DNA from: Alkalilimnicola ehrlichii
Lineage (GTDB): Bacteria; Pseudomonadota; Gammaproteobacteria; Nitrococcales; AK92
NCBI RefSeq assembly: GCF_003399765.1
Contig: NZ_NFZV01000024.1
Location: 1-64,000 of the forward strand
Direction: 5' to 3'
DNA length: 64,000 nucleotides
Position numbers and translations under genes: made by a program. Positions 1 through 8,174 of this stretch are shown piece after piece. Each line of letters starts with the position of its first letter. The first letter of the stretch is position 1. The notes below the pieces were generated by a model. The model saw only the letters and a program-made list of their open reading frames with translations. It had not been told where the DNA came from and made no database searches.

Positions 1-83
1 CATTCCGAACTCGGAAGTGAAACCGCTCAGCGCCGATGATAGTGCCGCCCCGCTGTGGTGCGAAAGTAGGTCATCGCCAGGCG
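1..83 (+). rRNA. rrf: 5S ribosomal RNA, 3' part
   Basis: The window opens inside a 5S rRNA. The run from the CCGAACTCGGAAGTGAAAC segment through GTAGGTCATCGCCAGGC is the conserved loop C to helix I 3' region. The 5' end lies outside the window. A strong intrinsic terminator follows ten bases later, so this is the end of an rRNA operon. No tRNA follows it. Confidence 0.93.
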
Positions 84-93
84 CTTATCACCA

Positions 94-127
94 AACCCCC
101 TCCGCATACGCGGAGGGGGTTTTTTTA
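94..127 (+). terminator. Rho-independent terminator of the rRNA operon
   Basis: CCCCCTCCGC (96-105) pairs perfectly with GCGGAGGGGG (110-119) around a four-base loop, and a run of seven T follows. It lies directly behind the 5S rRNA. Confidence 0.93.
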
Positions 128-328
128 TGCCCTCGATTCGTTAGTGCTCGGTCGCCTGGGTGTCCTTTCGCTTATCCCCCATGCGTTCTTCTATGGCGGC
201 GGCCTCTCTTGAAGCCACCACGTTTGATCGCAACCTCTTTAACTGTTGTTTTACGGCGATAGCGAACGCGAATGGCCGTTCTACTTTAGTCACTCGTAGC
301 GTGAACGACTTCCTACGGAGATCTGTTT

Positions 329-724
329 ATGGCTGGCGGCAGTGAGAGCTATCACGAGCCTTTGGAAGAGCTAAGCCGCGATACGCGACATATGCATCAG
401 GCGCTCGTCTCGTTGCAGGAAGAACTGGAGGCGGTAGATTGGTATAGGCAACGTGCGGATGCCTGCGCGGACCCTGAGCTTAGGGATATTCTCCTGCATA
501 ACATGCGGGAAGAGATCGAGCACGCGTGCATGGTTCTTGAGTGGCTTCGGCGCCGTAATAAGGATTTTGCCGAGCATATGGAGACGTATTTGTTTACGCA
601 GGAGTCAATTGTCGGTATCGAGGAAGCGGATACCGCGACACAAGCCCCGGCCGCCGGTTCGGCGCGTGAGGGCGAGAAGACATTAACTCGGCAGTTTACG
701 ATTGGCGATCTCAAACGGAGCTGA
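329..724 (+). CDS. Encapsulated ferritin-like cargo protein (EncFtn)
   Basis: The 131-residue protein is mostly helical, with the conserved acidic and histidine residues of encapsulated ferritins (QEELEAVDWY, then EEIEHA). Known EncFtn proteins form an open decamer whose E, E and H residues make a ferroxidase centre at a subunit interface. After a linker rich in A, G and E, the C-terminus ends LTRQFTIGDLKRS, an encapsulation signal that would dock the protein inside the shell. GGAG lies 8 bases before the start. The shell gene begins two bases after the stop, so the two are co-transcribed. The likely role is to oxidise Fe(II) and pass iron into the encapsulin cavity. Confidence 0.93.
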   Translation: MAGGSESYHEPLEELSRDTRHMHQALVSLQEELEAVDWYRQRADACADPELRDILLHNMREEIEHACMVLEWLRRRNKDFAEHMETYLFTQESIVGIEEADTATQAPAAGSAREGEKTLTRQFTIGDLKRS

Positions 725-725
725 G

Positions 726-1535
726 ATGGACTACCTTAACCGCGGTTCTGCACCGTTCTCCGATGACTTGTGGTCGATGATCGACTCGGCGGCCGCGAAT
801 GCGGCGGCCGACCTGTTGACTGGGCGGCGATTTCTAGAGGTTGAGGGGCCCTATGGCGTGGGCCTGACAGCAGTGGAGATCGGCGCGGACGAGTTCTGCC
901 GGCAGCCGAAGCCGGACGAGGCCGGTGCCGTTCTGAGCCGAGCTGTGGCGGTACCGATGCTACGCAAGAGTTTTGGGTTAAGCGTGCGACGCTTGCAAGG
1001 CTATGCTCAGCTTGGACAGCCGTTAGATCTGACGCCGGTGGAAGATGCAGCAGAAGCGGTAGCGCGGCGGGAGGAAGAGTTCATTTACTACGGACAGCCG
1101 CAGTACGGTTTGGAAGGTTTATTGACGGCAGAAGGCCGACACGAGCTTAAGAGCAGTGATTGGGCAGAGGTCGAGCAGGCGTTGCACGATGTCCTGGCGG
1201 CAGTGAACAGATTGGACGCTAGTGGTTTCCACGGCCCGTACGCATTAGCGCTGTCGCCAAAACTCTACAATACCTTGTTCCGGCGTTATGAAGGCTCGGA
1301 TATGCTTCAGCTGGAGCACTTGAAACGGCTGTGCGAATTAGGGGTGTTCAAAGCGGCGATCGAGGGTGCCGTTTTGATCGATCCCCATGTGGGTAAGCTG
1401 TTGATCGGACAAGATTTGATGACCGGTTACTCAAGCAACGATGGGATTCATCACCAACTGTTTGTGAGCGAAAGCCTCGTCCTAATGCTACACGACCCCG
1501 ATGCCGTTTGTGTGTTAAAGCCGCCGACAGGTTAG
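726..1535 (+). CDS. Encapsulin nanocompartment shell protein (family 1, linocin M18-like)
   Basis: At 269 residues this has the usual length of family 1 encapsulins. The N-terminus MDYLNRGSAPFSDDLW and the LTGRRFLEVEGPYGVG segment are typical, as are the YYG loop near the middle and the C-terminal LMLHDPDAVCVLKPP. The protein has the HK97 fold and assembles into an icosahedral shell. I chose the ATG at 726 because it directly follows the cargo stop and restores the family N-terminus; an in-frame start 24 bases upstream would overlap the cargo gene. With the preceding gene it makes an iron-storage nanocompartment. Confidence 0.95.
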   Translation: MDYLNRGSAPFSDDLWSMIDSAAANAAADLLTGRRFLEVEGPYGVGLTAVEIGADEFCRQPKPDEAGAVLSRAVAVPMLRKSFGLSVRRLQGYAQLGQPLDLTPVEDAAEAVARREEEFIYYGQPQYGLEGLLTAEGRHELKSSDWAEVEQALHDVLAAVNRLDASGFHGPYALALSPKLYNTLFRRYEGSDMLQLEHLKRLCELGVFKAAIEGAVLIDPHVGKLLIGQDLMTGYSSNDGIHHQLFVSESLVLMLHDPDAVCVLKPPTG

Positions 1536-1539
1536 GGCA

Positions 1540-2391
1540 GTGGCGGGTTCCGCAAGCATTAGGTTAGAGATCGCTCGGAGGCGGGTTGAGTTTGCGTGCC
1601 GTTGTCTACTGCGAAGGCCGGCGCTTGAGGATGCACGCTTGTACGACTTGGTTGGCCACTTGAATAGCGGTGCGCCGAGTCGGAAGCATCGAAACGATTA
1701 TGCGCAACTGTTAGAGGTGGCGACGCCAGCGGACGATCTCAGAATTATTCGGACCAGCAAGCCGGCGAATTTGCGGTATCGGGCAGGGCAGTCGGCCAAG
1801 CTGGAGCTTTCCGGGGTCCGTAGGCGCTATTCCTTTGCGTCGATTCCTAACGACGAGTGGTTGGAGTTTTTCGTCGAGCTGCGCCCCGGCGGAAAGTTTT
1901 CCGAGCAGCTACGCGATGCGAAGCCGGGCGTTGAACTGCGCGTTGATGGGGTGAAGGGCAAGTTAAGCTTGCAGGAGGGGGCCCGTTACCACCTAATGGT
2001 AGCGACGGTGACAGGACTTAGTCCTCTGCTAAGTTTGCTACGCGATCACTGGACGTCCGAGACTTCGACTGAGCAGCGTTTTATCGTTTTGCAAGGGGCA
2101 AGCTATCGGAACGAGTTCGGCTATGCGCCTGTGCTGGCTGAGCTTGCGCACAAGCACTCCGGAGAGCTGCTTTACCTGCCGACCGTCAGTAGACCCGACG
2201 CTGAGGAGAATCGTGGCTGGGATGGGGCGACAGGCCGCGTAGAGCAATGGGTCGATCCGGTTATCGACAGCCTCGAGTTACGGCCTACCAATACGGCTAT
2301 CTATGCCTGCGGACAGCCGGATATGGTGCAAGCCGTTAAGGCCCGCTACGAGGCTGGCGGATTCGTCGTGCGTACGGAACCTTACGACTGA
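1540..2391 (+). CDS. FAD/NAD(P)-binding oxidoreductase of the ferredoxin reductase type, encapsulin-linked
   Basis: The 283-residue protein shows the ferredoxin-NADP reductase order. The FAD domain carries RRYSFAS (the RxYS flavin motif), the nucleotide domain carries VTGLSPLLSLL, and the C-terminus carries YACGQPDMV (the CGxP motif). There is no 2Fe-2S cysteine cluster. About 70 N-terminal residues before the flavin domain match nothing I recognise. The GTG start lies four bases after the encapsulin stop, so the gene is third in that operon. By inference it supplies electrons for reducing and releasing stored ferric iron, directly or through a carrier. No C-terminal encapsulation signal is visible, so it probably works outside the shell. 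Confidence 0.85.
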   Translation: MAGSASIRLEIARRRVEFACRCLLRRPALEDARLYDLVGHLNSGAPSRKHRNDYAQLLEVATPADDLRIIRTSKPANLRYRAGQSAKLELSGVRRRYSFASIPNDEWLEFFVELRPGGKFSEQLRDAKPGVELRVDGVKGKLSLQEGARYHLMVATVTGLSPLLSLLRDHWTSETSTEQRFIVLQGASYRNEFGYAPVLAELAHKHSGELLYLPTVSRPDAEENRGWDGATGRVEQWVDPVIDSLELRPTNTAIYACGQPDMVQAVKARYEAGGFVVRTEPYD

Positions 2392-2700
2392 TTGAAGCGT
2401 ATCCACCGTCGCTTTCAGCTTTCAAAGCCTGAAAGATGAATCTTTCGCAAGTTGCTCGGACTCCATTTACATAATCGTATCGCTATATGCCATAGAGCTT
2501 GTAGCATCTGTTAATGATCCCCACGTTCTTGCAGTGCGATATATTCGCCGCGGCTTATCAGCGGGCGCACTGCGGTAGAACCTCCGTTTTTCTTGCTTGT
2601 ATCCCGCAAGCGGTTGTTTCCATGCCTCCCCTCGCGTCAGAGATCGTGGGCGGCCGTTTCCGGCGGCCGTTGTTGTTAACTCACCGATAGAGGGCTGTTT
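2392..2700. other. Intergenic region behind the encapsulin operon
   Basis: No gene is visible in these 309 bases. GCAGTGCG (2531-2538) and CGCACTGC (2566-2573) form a perfect 8-bp inverted repeat, with a second, shorter G+C-rich pairing inside it. A T run follows about 20 bases later, so this may terminate the encapsulin operon. A smaller hairpin built on CGGCCG, followed by TTGTTGTT, lies near 2652-2680, just before the next gene. Confidence 0.45.
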
Positions 2701-3641
2701 ATGGAGAAAAGGTTATTCGATAGAAGCCTGTATCATTTCGTGCGGCGCTCGCCTGCTGCGGCAAGAAGGCTAAATCTGTTGCTTCCGATAAGTCTTGAGG
2801 GGCAGCGGTTGCTGGTTCCGCTACAGTATGGCGTCGGCGAGCAAAACCTTGTTGTGGGCCCGAAGGACGTAGCGTTATACCGAGTACTACAACATGTCAT
2901 ACCACGCACGCCTGGAGCGGTTGTGGATGTTGGGTGCAACGTTGGGCATTTTATGGAGCTGTGCGTGCTAGTAGACAGGAACCGCCGCTATGTGGGCGTG
3001 GATGTCAGCACGGCCTGTGTGAGCTATGTAGAAGCTTTTATTCGGGCGAACGCTCTGCAAGCCCACCAGGTTTTTCCGCTCGGTTTATCCGACGGCCCGG
3101 GATTCAACGGGTGTTCACCAATAGTCCTTTCGATGTCTGCGCGTCGTTAAGTGCTAACACATATTTGCCAGGAACCTTGGGTACCGGTGGCGTTGTGATT
3201 GTCGACACCGGGGATGCTTTTCTAGACCGTTTGGGTTTGACCGGCGTGGCGTTGATCAAAATCGATGTCGAAGGGCTTGAGCTGTCCGTGCTAAAGGGGT
3301 TGCGGGAGACGGTCGATCGTGAGCGGCCTTATCTTATTTTCGAAATCCTGGTTTATGCGCATCTTGCCCAGCGAGCGGGTAACGAGGCACAGAAAAAGCA
3401 CGTGATGGAGCGGCGTAAGGAAGCCGCGTTAGGCTTAGAGCGGTTCTGTCGAGAGCAGGATTACGTTGTTTACCGGATGTTGTCGAACGGCGATTTGGAG
3501 TATCGCCGGGAGCTTGACCCTGGCGACTCGACCGACCTGATGGCGATGGATCATTTGGCTTTACCTAGAGAGAAGGCTGCTGATCTACTGGCCGGATACG
3601 GATACCGAATCGACATGCGTCCCGACCAAGCTGCCGCCTAA
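2701..3641 (+). CDS. FkbM family SAM-dependent methyltransferase, interrupted by a single-base frameshift
   Basis: The first frame (2701 to about 3105) carries the SAM-binding motif VVDVGCNVGHF. The second frame (about 3105 to 3641) carries LIKIDVEGLELSVLKGL, the hallmark of FkbM methyltransferases. Joining them by adding one base near the CCCGGG at about 3102-3107 gives a continuous protein of about 313 residues. FkbM enzymes O-methylate sugars or lipid head groups. The substrate cannot be told here. The break matches a pattern of single missing bases across the window, so the gene may be intact in the organism. Confidence 0.8.
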
Positions 3642-3862
3642 ACAGGTAACTGATGCTTGCTAAGGTAGGCGTATTGCCTACACAATGCATCAGAAGATTC
3701 CTATATTCCTGCCATGCCTGCTATGTTGCAATAAGTAGGCTGGACAGCAGACCTTGGCAGGAAGCCGGGAAAGAAGTCGGTATTAGGAGCTCGCGAGGCG
3801 GGCCACCGTACTGGCTTTTACTCAGCAGTCTGTTAGTGCCATGGAACAAGGAGGACTTATTT

Positions 3863-4060
3863 ATGGCGCGCACGGAGGGGATAGAAACAGGGATACAAAA
3901 CAACCGCCCGACAGAGGCGGGGCTCCCTACGCATGCCGATTCCTTATTAGCGTATACCGACCACCTCCTTAATCTACTGAATGATGACGAAGCGAATTCC
4001 GCAGGCGATGACGCCTCTGCAGAACAGGAGGCGGATGCACGCGAGCGGCGTTTGAGTTAA
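3863..4060 (+). CDS. Small acidic protein of unknown function
   Basis: AAGGAGG at 3848-3854 stands eight bases before ATG 3863, a near-ideal ribosome binding site, and this decides the start. An open frame reaching back to 3653 lacks such a site. The 65-residue product is acidic and polar, has no membrane segment or cysteines, and matches no family I know. A G+C-rich hairpin follows its stop. Confidence 0.55.
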   Translation: MARTEGIETGIQNNRPTEAGLPTHADSLLAYTDHLLNLLNDDEANSAGDDASAEQEADARERRLS

Positions 4061-4083
4061 GTAGTCATCGTGCTTTTGTCATG

Positions 4084-4106
4084 GCGGGCGGGGATATTCC
4101 GCCCGC
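4084..4106. terminator. Hairpin between convergent genes
   Basis: GCGGGCGG pairs with CCGCCCGC around a 7-base loop. It sits between the stops of the small acidic protein gene (+) and the acyltransferase gene (-) and could end both transcripts. No T run follows on either strand, so this is tentative. Confidence 0.45.
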
Positions 4107-4117
4107 AGTACTTAACG

Positions 4118-4702
4118 CTACCGAAGCTTGAATTCGATAGTGCCGGCTTTGTTGGGATAACGACCTGATTTGTCGGCATAGAAGTGCCGTATTTTAGTTA
4201 GGTCGTGTTGGGGGTCGCCGCTTACCATGAAGGGCTCGCCAATGCCCATTCGCTTTCGCCGGTAATCGATGTAAGCCAGCGCGACCGGGACTTCGGCCTC
4301 CTTCGCCATATAGTAAAAACCGCTTTTCCAGCATTCCGTATGCCCGCGTGTCCCTTCCGGGGTGATGGCCAGTATCAACTGCTGTCGTTGTCGGAAACGT
4401 TCCGCGAACTGAGTAATAAAGTTATGTCGTTCGCCACGGTTTACCGGGATACCGCCTAGGCGGCGGAATAGGGAACCCAGCGGCCAGCGGAACAAACTGT
4501 CTTTGCCCATCCAGTTAAGCTGGAGATTGAGCGCCATTTTACCGAGGTAGCCCCATGGAAAGTCCCAGTTAGACGTGTGGGGATAAACGACGAGAATGTA
4601 CTTTTTAAGGGCCGGTTGTCCGGTTTCTACCTGCCAACCAAATAGGGCCAGAACCCGACGTGCAAAACGCTGGGATAGTTTTTCGCGCGTGGTGGTATGC
4701 AT
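4118..4702 (-). CDS. Lysophospholipid acyltransferase family protein (PlsC-like)
   Basis: The 194-residue protein has the HX4D catalytic motif (HTSNWD, about residues 42-47) and the phosphate-binding block PEGTRG. A GRxxN-like stretch (GGIPVNRG) lies between them. These are the motifs of 1-acylglycerol-3-phosphate acyltransferases. It is short and has no clear N-terminal membrane anchor, as in the small stand-alone branch of the family. It probably acylates a lysolipid at the inner membrane face. It is a monocistronic gene on the minus strand. Confidence 0.82.
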   Translation of the reverse strand: MHTTTREKLSQRFARRVLALFGWQVETGQPALKKYILVVYPHTSNWDFPWGYLGKMALNLQLNWMGKDSLFRWPLGSLFRRLGGIPVNRGERHNFITQFAERFRQRQQLILAITPEGTRGHTECWKSGFYYMAKEAEVPVALAYIDYRRKRMGIGEPFMVSGDPQHDLTKIRHFYADKSGRYPNKAGTIEFKLR

Positions 4703-4880
4703 TGCTCTCTCAATTGACCGAGTGCAGGCAATAGCCTGCGTCGCTGTCTCCTGTAAGTGGAAGACAGCCGTCTCCTCCTTATTGTTGGCCTTTTATTATA
4801 TTTAGGTTGTATGGCTTGTAATGTTAACTGTTGGGCTGTTCCGGTAGGTCCGTCGGTGCTATGGGGGGAAGGTTTGGCGA

Positions 4881-4920
4881 GTACGCGAGACGTCGTGTAA
4901 TACCGCTTCGTCTCGCGTAC
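4881..4920. repeat. 12-bp perfect inverted repeat
   Basis: GTACGCGAGACG (4881-4892) and CGTCTCGCGTAC (4909-4920) are perfectly complementary across a 16-base loop. The repeat lies 20 bases beyond the stop of the minus-strand DUF2267 gene and could stabilise or end its transcript. There is no T run. Confidence 0.6.
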
Positions 4921-4939
4921 CGGCGCCTTCCGAGAGGGG

Positions 4940-5377
4940 TCAGGCGCTTCCCGAACTTTGCGAAGGCCATAGGTCTCGCATATCTTTAGGTAGCATTCCT
5001 ATCACTTCTTCAATTTCCCCTGGAGTGACTTTCTCGCTGAGCACGCGGAAAGTGGCTCGGATAGCCTCTTCGGCATCGATCTCTGGATGTCCGTCAAGTT
5101 TCTCTTCGACTCCCAAGATGAACTCGTCACGACGTACTTTTTCCGGAGTCTTGGCAGGATTCCAGTTTTCGTAGTAGATGCCTCGGACCAGGAGCGGCAG
5201 CTGTGCACCCAAGTCGGTTGCTTCTTCGACGGTTAAGCGATCGCGCAGCTGATGAAGTACCGCTCTAAGCGCAGCATAGGCGCGTTTTTCGGTATTGATG
5301 GTCTCTTCGCCGCCAAGCGATTTCAACCAATCGGCCGTTTGTTGCAAGGTGTGGTTGAACATAGCGGGTACGGACAT
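4940..5377 (-). CDS. DUF2267 domain protein
   Basis: The 145-residue protein begins MSVPAMFNHTLQQTADWLKSL and carries the DUF2267 pattern. That pattern is a helical repeat with YAALRAVLHQLRDRLTVEEATDLGAQLPLLVRGIYYENW, followed by VEEAIRATFRVLSEKVTPGEIEEVIGMLPKDMRDLW-type sequence. I chose the start at 5377 because GGAGGAA stands nine bases upstream. The open frame runs 48 codons further, but those lack family similarity. The family function is unknown; members often sit near stress-response genes. An ATGCAA-AG-TTGCAT palindrome lies about 100 bases upstream. Confidence 0.82.
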   Translation of the reverse strand: MSVPAMFNHTLQQTADWLKSLGGEETINTEKRAYAALRAVLHQLRDRLTVEEATDLGAQLPLLVRGIYYENWNPAKTPEKVRRDEFILGVEEKLDGHPEIDAEEAIRATFRVLSEKVTPGEIEEVIGMLPKDMRDLWPSQSSGSA

Positions 5378-5718
5378 AGGTCGACGTTCCTCCGTAAAGC
5401 AGGTTCGCGTGACCACCGGATTGCGGTTAGTACACCCTCCGGAGTCGGAGTCGTGCCTAGGCACTGTATGCATGCAAAGTTGCATTACCCTGCTAGCTGG
5501 GGATAATCCGCGCTCGCTCAAGGAGGCTGGGGCGCCTTTATTGCGGGCTCTACGGGTAAAGGCATTAGGCCGCGGGTGCGGAGGTTTCGTCTAGGATCCT
5601 TTGGGTGCTTGAATCTAAGCTGGCCTGCCCCTATGTCTCTTAGGTTACGAAGCCGTGAAGTTGATGTTTCGCTCTAGGGATGCGCGCTAAGTACTTGCTC
5701 TATCGAGGCCATTCGCGA

Positions 5719-5753
5719 TTATCCACAATTCCTGTGGATAACTTTGTGGATAG
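5719..5753. promoter_or_regulatory. Cluster of three DnaA-box-like sites
   Basis: TTATCCACA (5719-5727), its exact reverse complement TGTGGATAA (5733-5741), and TGTGGATAG (5745-5753) lie within 35 bases. The first two match the consensus DnaA box exactly and face each other across five bases. An AT-rich tract follows within about 100 bases. No dnaA, dnaN, rpmH or gid gene is nearby, so this is unlikely to be oriC itself. Confidence 0.6.
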
Positions 5754-5924
5754 ACTTGGGAAACCTGCCCGAAAGCCCCGTCGTTATGGGCTTCTCGTTA
5801 AGTCGATGATAAATTGCACAGTCACAAAAAACTAATTAAAACAGTGTCTTGAATTTTTTCTGGTGTTGTGCGGGTTTGGCATAGCTCCGTTAGCCTTGGC
5901 AAGGGGAGCTGTGTGTACAACTTG

Positions 5925-5955
5925 TGTAACACCTGCGGCTCTGACAGGTGTTACA
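5925..5955. repeat. 11-bp perfect inverted repeat beyond the diguanylate cyclase gene
   Basis: TGTAACACCTG and CAGGTGTTACA pair perfectly across a 9-base loop. The repeat starts 42 bases past the stop of the minus-strand diguanylate cyclase gene. It may be a transcript-end hairpin or an operator. No T run is present. Confidence 0.55.
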
Positions 5956-5996
5956 ACGTGCAAAAGCGTCGTACGGCGCAAGTGCAAACGGTCTTT

Positions 5997-7385
5997 CTAT
6001 TTGGAAACGCGGTTTCTGCCGCCTTTCTTCGCTCGATAAAGGGCTTCATCGGCCGCCTTGACGACCATGTCCGGTTGTCGGAGTTCATCGTTACGAGCCG
6101 CTACCCCGATGCTTATCGTCACGTGCGTCGTCTTAGGCTTAGCGCTCTTGCCGCTGCCACGCCGCTCGCGACCTCTCTTGCGGTCTGCAGGGCGATCGTT
6201 ACTGCGCAGAACCAGAGCGTAATTGGCGATTTCTTCTCGTACGTTTTCTAGATACTCAAGCGAGTGCTCGATGCTCTTGCCGGGGAATACGATAGTGAAT
6301 TCCTCGCCTCCATAGCGATACGCTTTGCCTCCACCGCCAACGCCGCGAATCCGGCTGGCGACCATCCGTAGAACCTGATCGCCGACATCGTGGCCGTAGG
6401 TGTCGTTGAACTTCTTAAAGTGATCGACATCGAGCATGGCGATGGTGTAGCGACGCCCCAATGCCGCCAAGCGTTCATTAAGCGCCCGCCGTCCCGGTAG
6501 GCCGGTAAGCTCGTCGCGATAAGCAATACGGTGAGTATGTAGGATGAGTCCGAGTGCAAGGGTCAGGCCCGCCGCCGTCATGAAGGCTTCGGGCACCATA
6601 ATGGTACCGGCCCAGTTAGCAGCGATGGCAAACGGCAACAACAAAGCCAGAATGCTGCCGTCCAATACGGACTGTTCGCGCCATAGGCGCCAACTTAGGA
6701 GTCCTGCCACGAGCAACAGGGTAATGACGCCGAGATCCGGTAGCCGTATAGCTTCTATACCGAAGGGGAGGTAGTTGCCGGCTGCGCTAAGAAGCAATTC
6801 GGTTTTCTCCCCGCGAATGACCCAGCCAACAAAAATGACCTGGGCAAGCAGAAAACCGCTGCGAAGAATGCCGGATAAGTTGAGTAATCCTTTTTCTTTT
6901 AAAAAGGTGAAAATGGCGAAGTTGAGCGGCAACAGGATGCTACAGGCGGTAAAGATCACCGCTGCATGGAACGCGTCTATAGCGGCCGTGGTGGCGACGC
7001 TGTTCAGCGCCCAGTAGCCAAGGCCAAGTAAAAGCGCGAGGAAGAACACACGGCCTTGGTTGAATAACAACGCGATGCAGAGCGCCAGCAGACACGCCGA
7101 GTAGGGGATCGCCTGTAACAGAGGCTGCCAAGCCTGCGGCGTGGCGCGCAGGTAAGGAAGCATTAGGTAGGCGGCTAGCGTGAGAATGACTGGGATTAGC
7201 AGCGTACGCGTTAATAACGTGAGCAAACCGGACAAAGCCAGAAGCCTCCGTAAACCGGTGTTCCCCGAAATTCCGTTTCGGGAAGGTTGCACCTTGCAAG
7301 GATGAATGTTGCGGGTATTCCAGGATAACGGCCGGTAACCGAGCGACTTGAGGAAAGAGCGGATCGGCAGTGTGCGCGCGTTCAC
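5997..7385 (-). CDS. Membrane-bound diguanylate cyclase (GGDEF)
   Basis: About eight hydrophobic segments fill the first 300 residues and form a membrane sensor. A GGDEF domain follows, beginning YRDELTGLPGRRAL, with metal and substrate residues in MLDVDHFKKFNDTYGH and the active site RYGGEEF. It should make c-di-GMP from GTP. The inhibitory RxxD site that normally lies five residues before GGEEF is replaced by glycines (GVGGGGKAYRYGG). A strongly basic insertion rich in R and K lies between GGEEF and the C-terminal VTISIGVA block. The start is uncertain: the frame stays open to 7517, inside the upstream acetyltransferase gene. I chose the GTG at 7385, just after that gene's stop. Confidence 0.85.
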   Translation of the reverse strand: MNARTLPIRSFLKSLGYRPLSWNTRNIHPCKVQPSRNGISGNTGLRRLLALSGLLTLLTRTLLIPVILTLAAYLMLPYLRATPQAWQPLLQAIPYSACLLALCIALLFNQGRVFFLALLLGLGYWALNSVATTAAIDAFHAAVIFTACSILLPLNFAIFTFLKEKGLLNLSGILRSGFLLAQVIFVGWVIRGEKTELLLSAAGNYLPFGIEAIRLPDLGVITLLLVAGLLSWRLWREQSVLDGSILALLLPFAIAANWAGTIMVPEAFMTAAGLTLALGLILHTHRIAYRDELTGLPGRRALNERLAALGRRYTIAMLDVDHFKKFNDTYGHDVGDQVLRMVASRIRGVGGGGKAYRYGGEEFTIVFPGKSIEHSLEYLENVREEIANYALVLRSNDRPADRKRGRERRGSGKSAKPKTTHVTISIGVAARNDELRQPDMVVKAADEALYRAKKGGRNRVSK

Positions 7386-7401
7386 ATCCTGGTCAACTTG
7401 T

Positions 7402-8049
7402 TTAACGAAAATCCCGACGATCGCCGATTTGTCGTGCCGGCGAGCCGGCCACAATAGCCCAGGCGGGCACTGGGCGCGTGACGACGCTTCCCATGCCGAC
7501 AATGGCATGATCGCCAATGCTGACGCCGTCGGTAATCCCTGCGTTAGCGCCTACCCAGACATCGCTGCCAATCACGATTCCCGCTGAGCGTACCGGTTGT
7601 GTATTGATTGGACACTCCGGCGCCATACCGTGGTTAAAGGCGTAAATGCAGGTGTTCGCTGCTATCCGGGTATTGTCGCCAATACAGACGCCTTTGGCTC
7701 CTCCGTCGATTGATACCCGATGGTTGATGCTGACTGCCTTGCCTAAGCGTATCGGGCCATGGAGAAATGCCTCGGCGGCGATGCTGCAATTATCCCCCAT
7801 GACGATGCCGCGGTTCGGCTCGGCAAATAAACGAGCCTCGGGCGCGACGAAACAGTTAGCGCCGATCGTCACGGTTTCTAAACGGCATAGCTCTTCTTGA
7901 ATCGCTTGCTGCCAAGCGTGGGCCCAGGCCTGATGTTTAGGCTTGAGGGAGTAGTAAAGCCAGGGCATCCAGGATAAACGTCGTTTATGTTGGTCCCGGT
8001 ACTCGTCGGTCATGGCTAATAAGTCGTTGTCGGATCGAAGAGGCCGCAT
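7402..8049 (-). CDS. Hexapeptide-repeat acyltransferase (WbbJ/maltose acetyltransferase-like)
   Basis: The 215-residue protein carries a left-handed beta-helix built of repeats such as IVMGDN, IRLGKA, VCIGDN, IVIGSD, VSIGDH and AIVGMGS. It ends VPAWAIVAGSPARQIGDR, the usual end of acetyltransferases of this fold. The FNHG segment holds the likely catalytic histidine loop. It probably acetylates a sugar of a surface glycan using acetyl-CoA. It stands just upstream of the diguanylate cyclase gene on the same strand, and the two may be co-transcribed. Confidence 0.85.
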   Translation of the reverse strand: MRPLRSDNDLLAMTDEYRDQHKRRLSWMPWLYYSLKPKHQAWAHAWQQAIQEELCRLETVTIGANCFVAPEARLFAEPNRGIVMGDNCSIAAEAFLHGPIRLGKAVSINHRVSIDGGAKGVCIGDNTRIAANTCIYAFNHGMAPECPINTQPVRSAGIVIGSDVWVGANAGITDGVSIGDHAIVGMGSVVTRPVPAWAIVAGSPARQIGDRRDFR

Positions 8050-8174
8050 TGTATAGCTCGTCGGCGCTGATGCGCCATCTCAGGATTCCAGGTTTTGCGC
8101 GATTGCCCCAATGCAGAAGCTAAAGGCGTGCGCGCGTTTCCTTGGTTGTGGCTTGCGGGAGAGGAGTGCTGATT

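Larger units (their letters stand above)
5378..5996. other. Intergenic region with DnaA boxes, AT-rich tract and a hairpin
   Basis: No gene is supported in these 619 bases. It holds the ATGCAA-AG-TTGCAT palindrome at 5472-5485, three DnaA-box-like 9-mers at 5719-5753, an AT-rich stretch at about 5800-5860, and an 11-bp hairpin at 5925-5955. Both flanking genes run on the minus strand, so part of it must be the DUF2267 promoter region. Confidence 0.6.

Noticed and set aside
5700-5870. Chromosomal origin oriC
   Set aside because: DnaA boxes and an AT-rich tract are present, but none of the usual oriC genes (dnaA, dnaN, rpmH, mnmG) is nearby.
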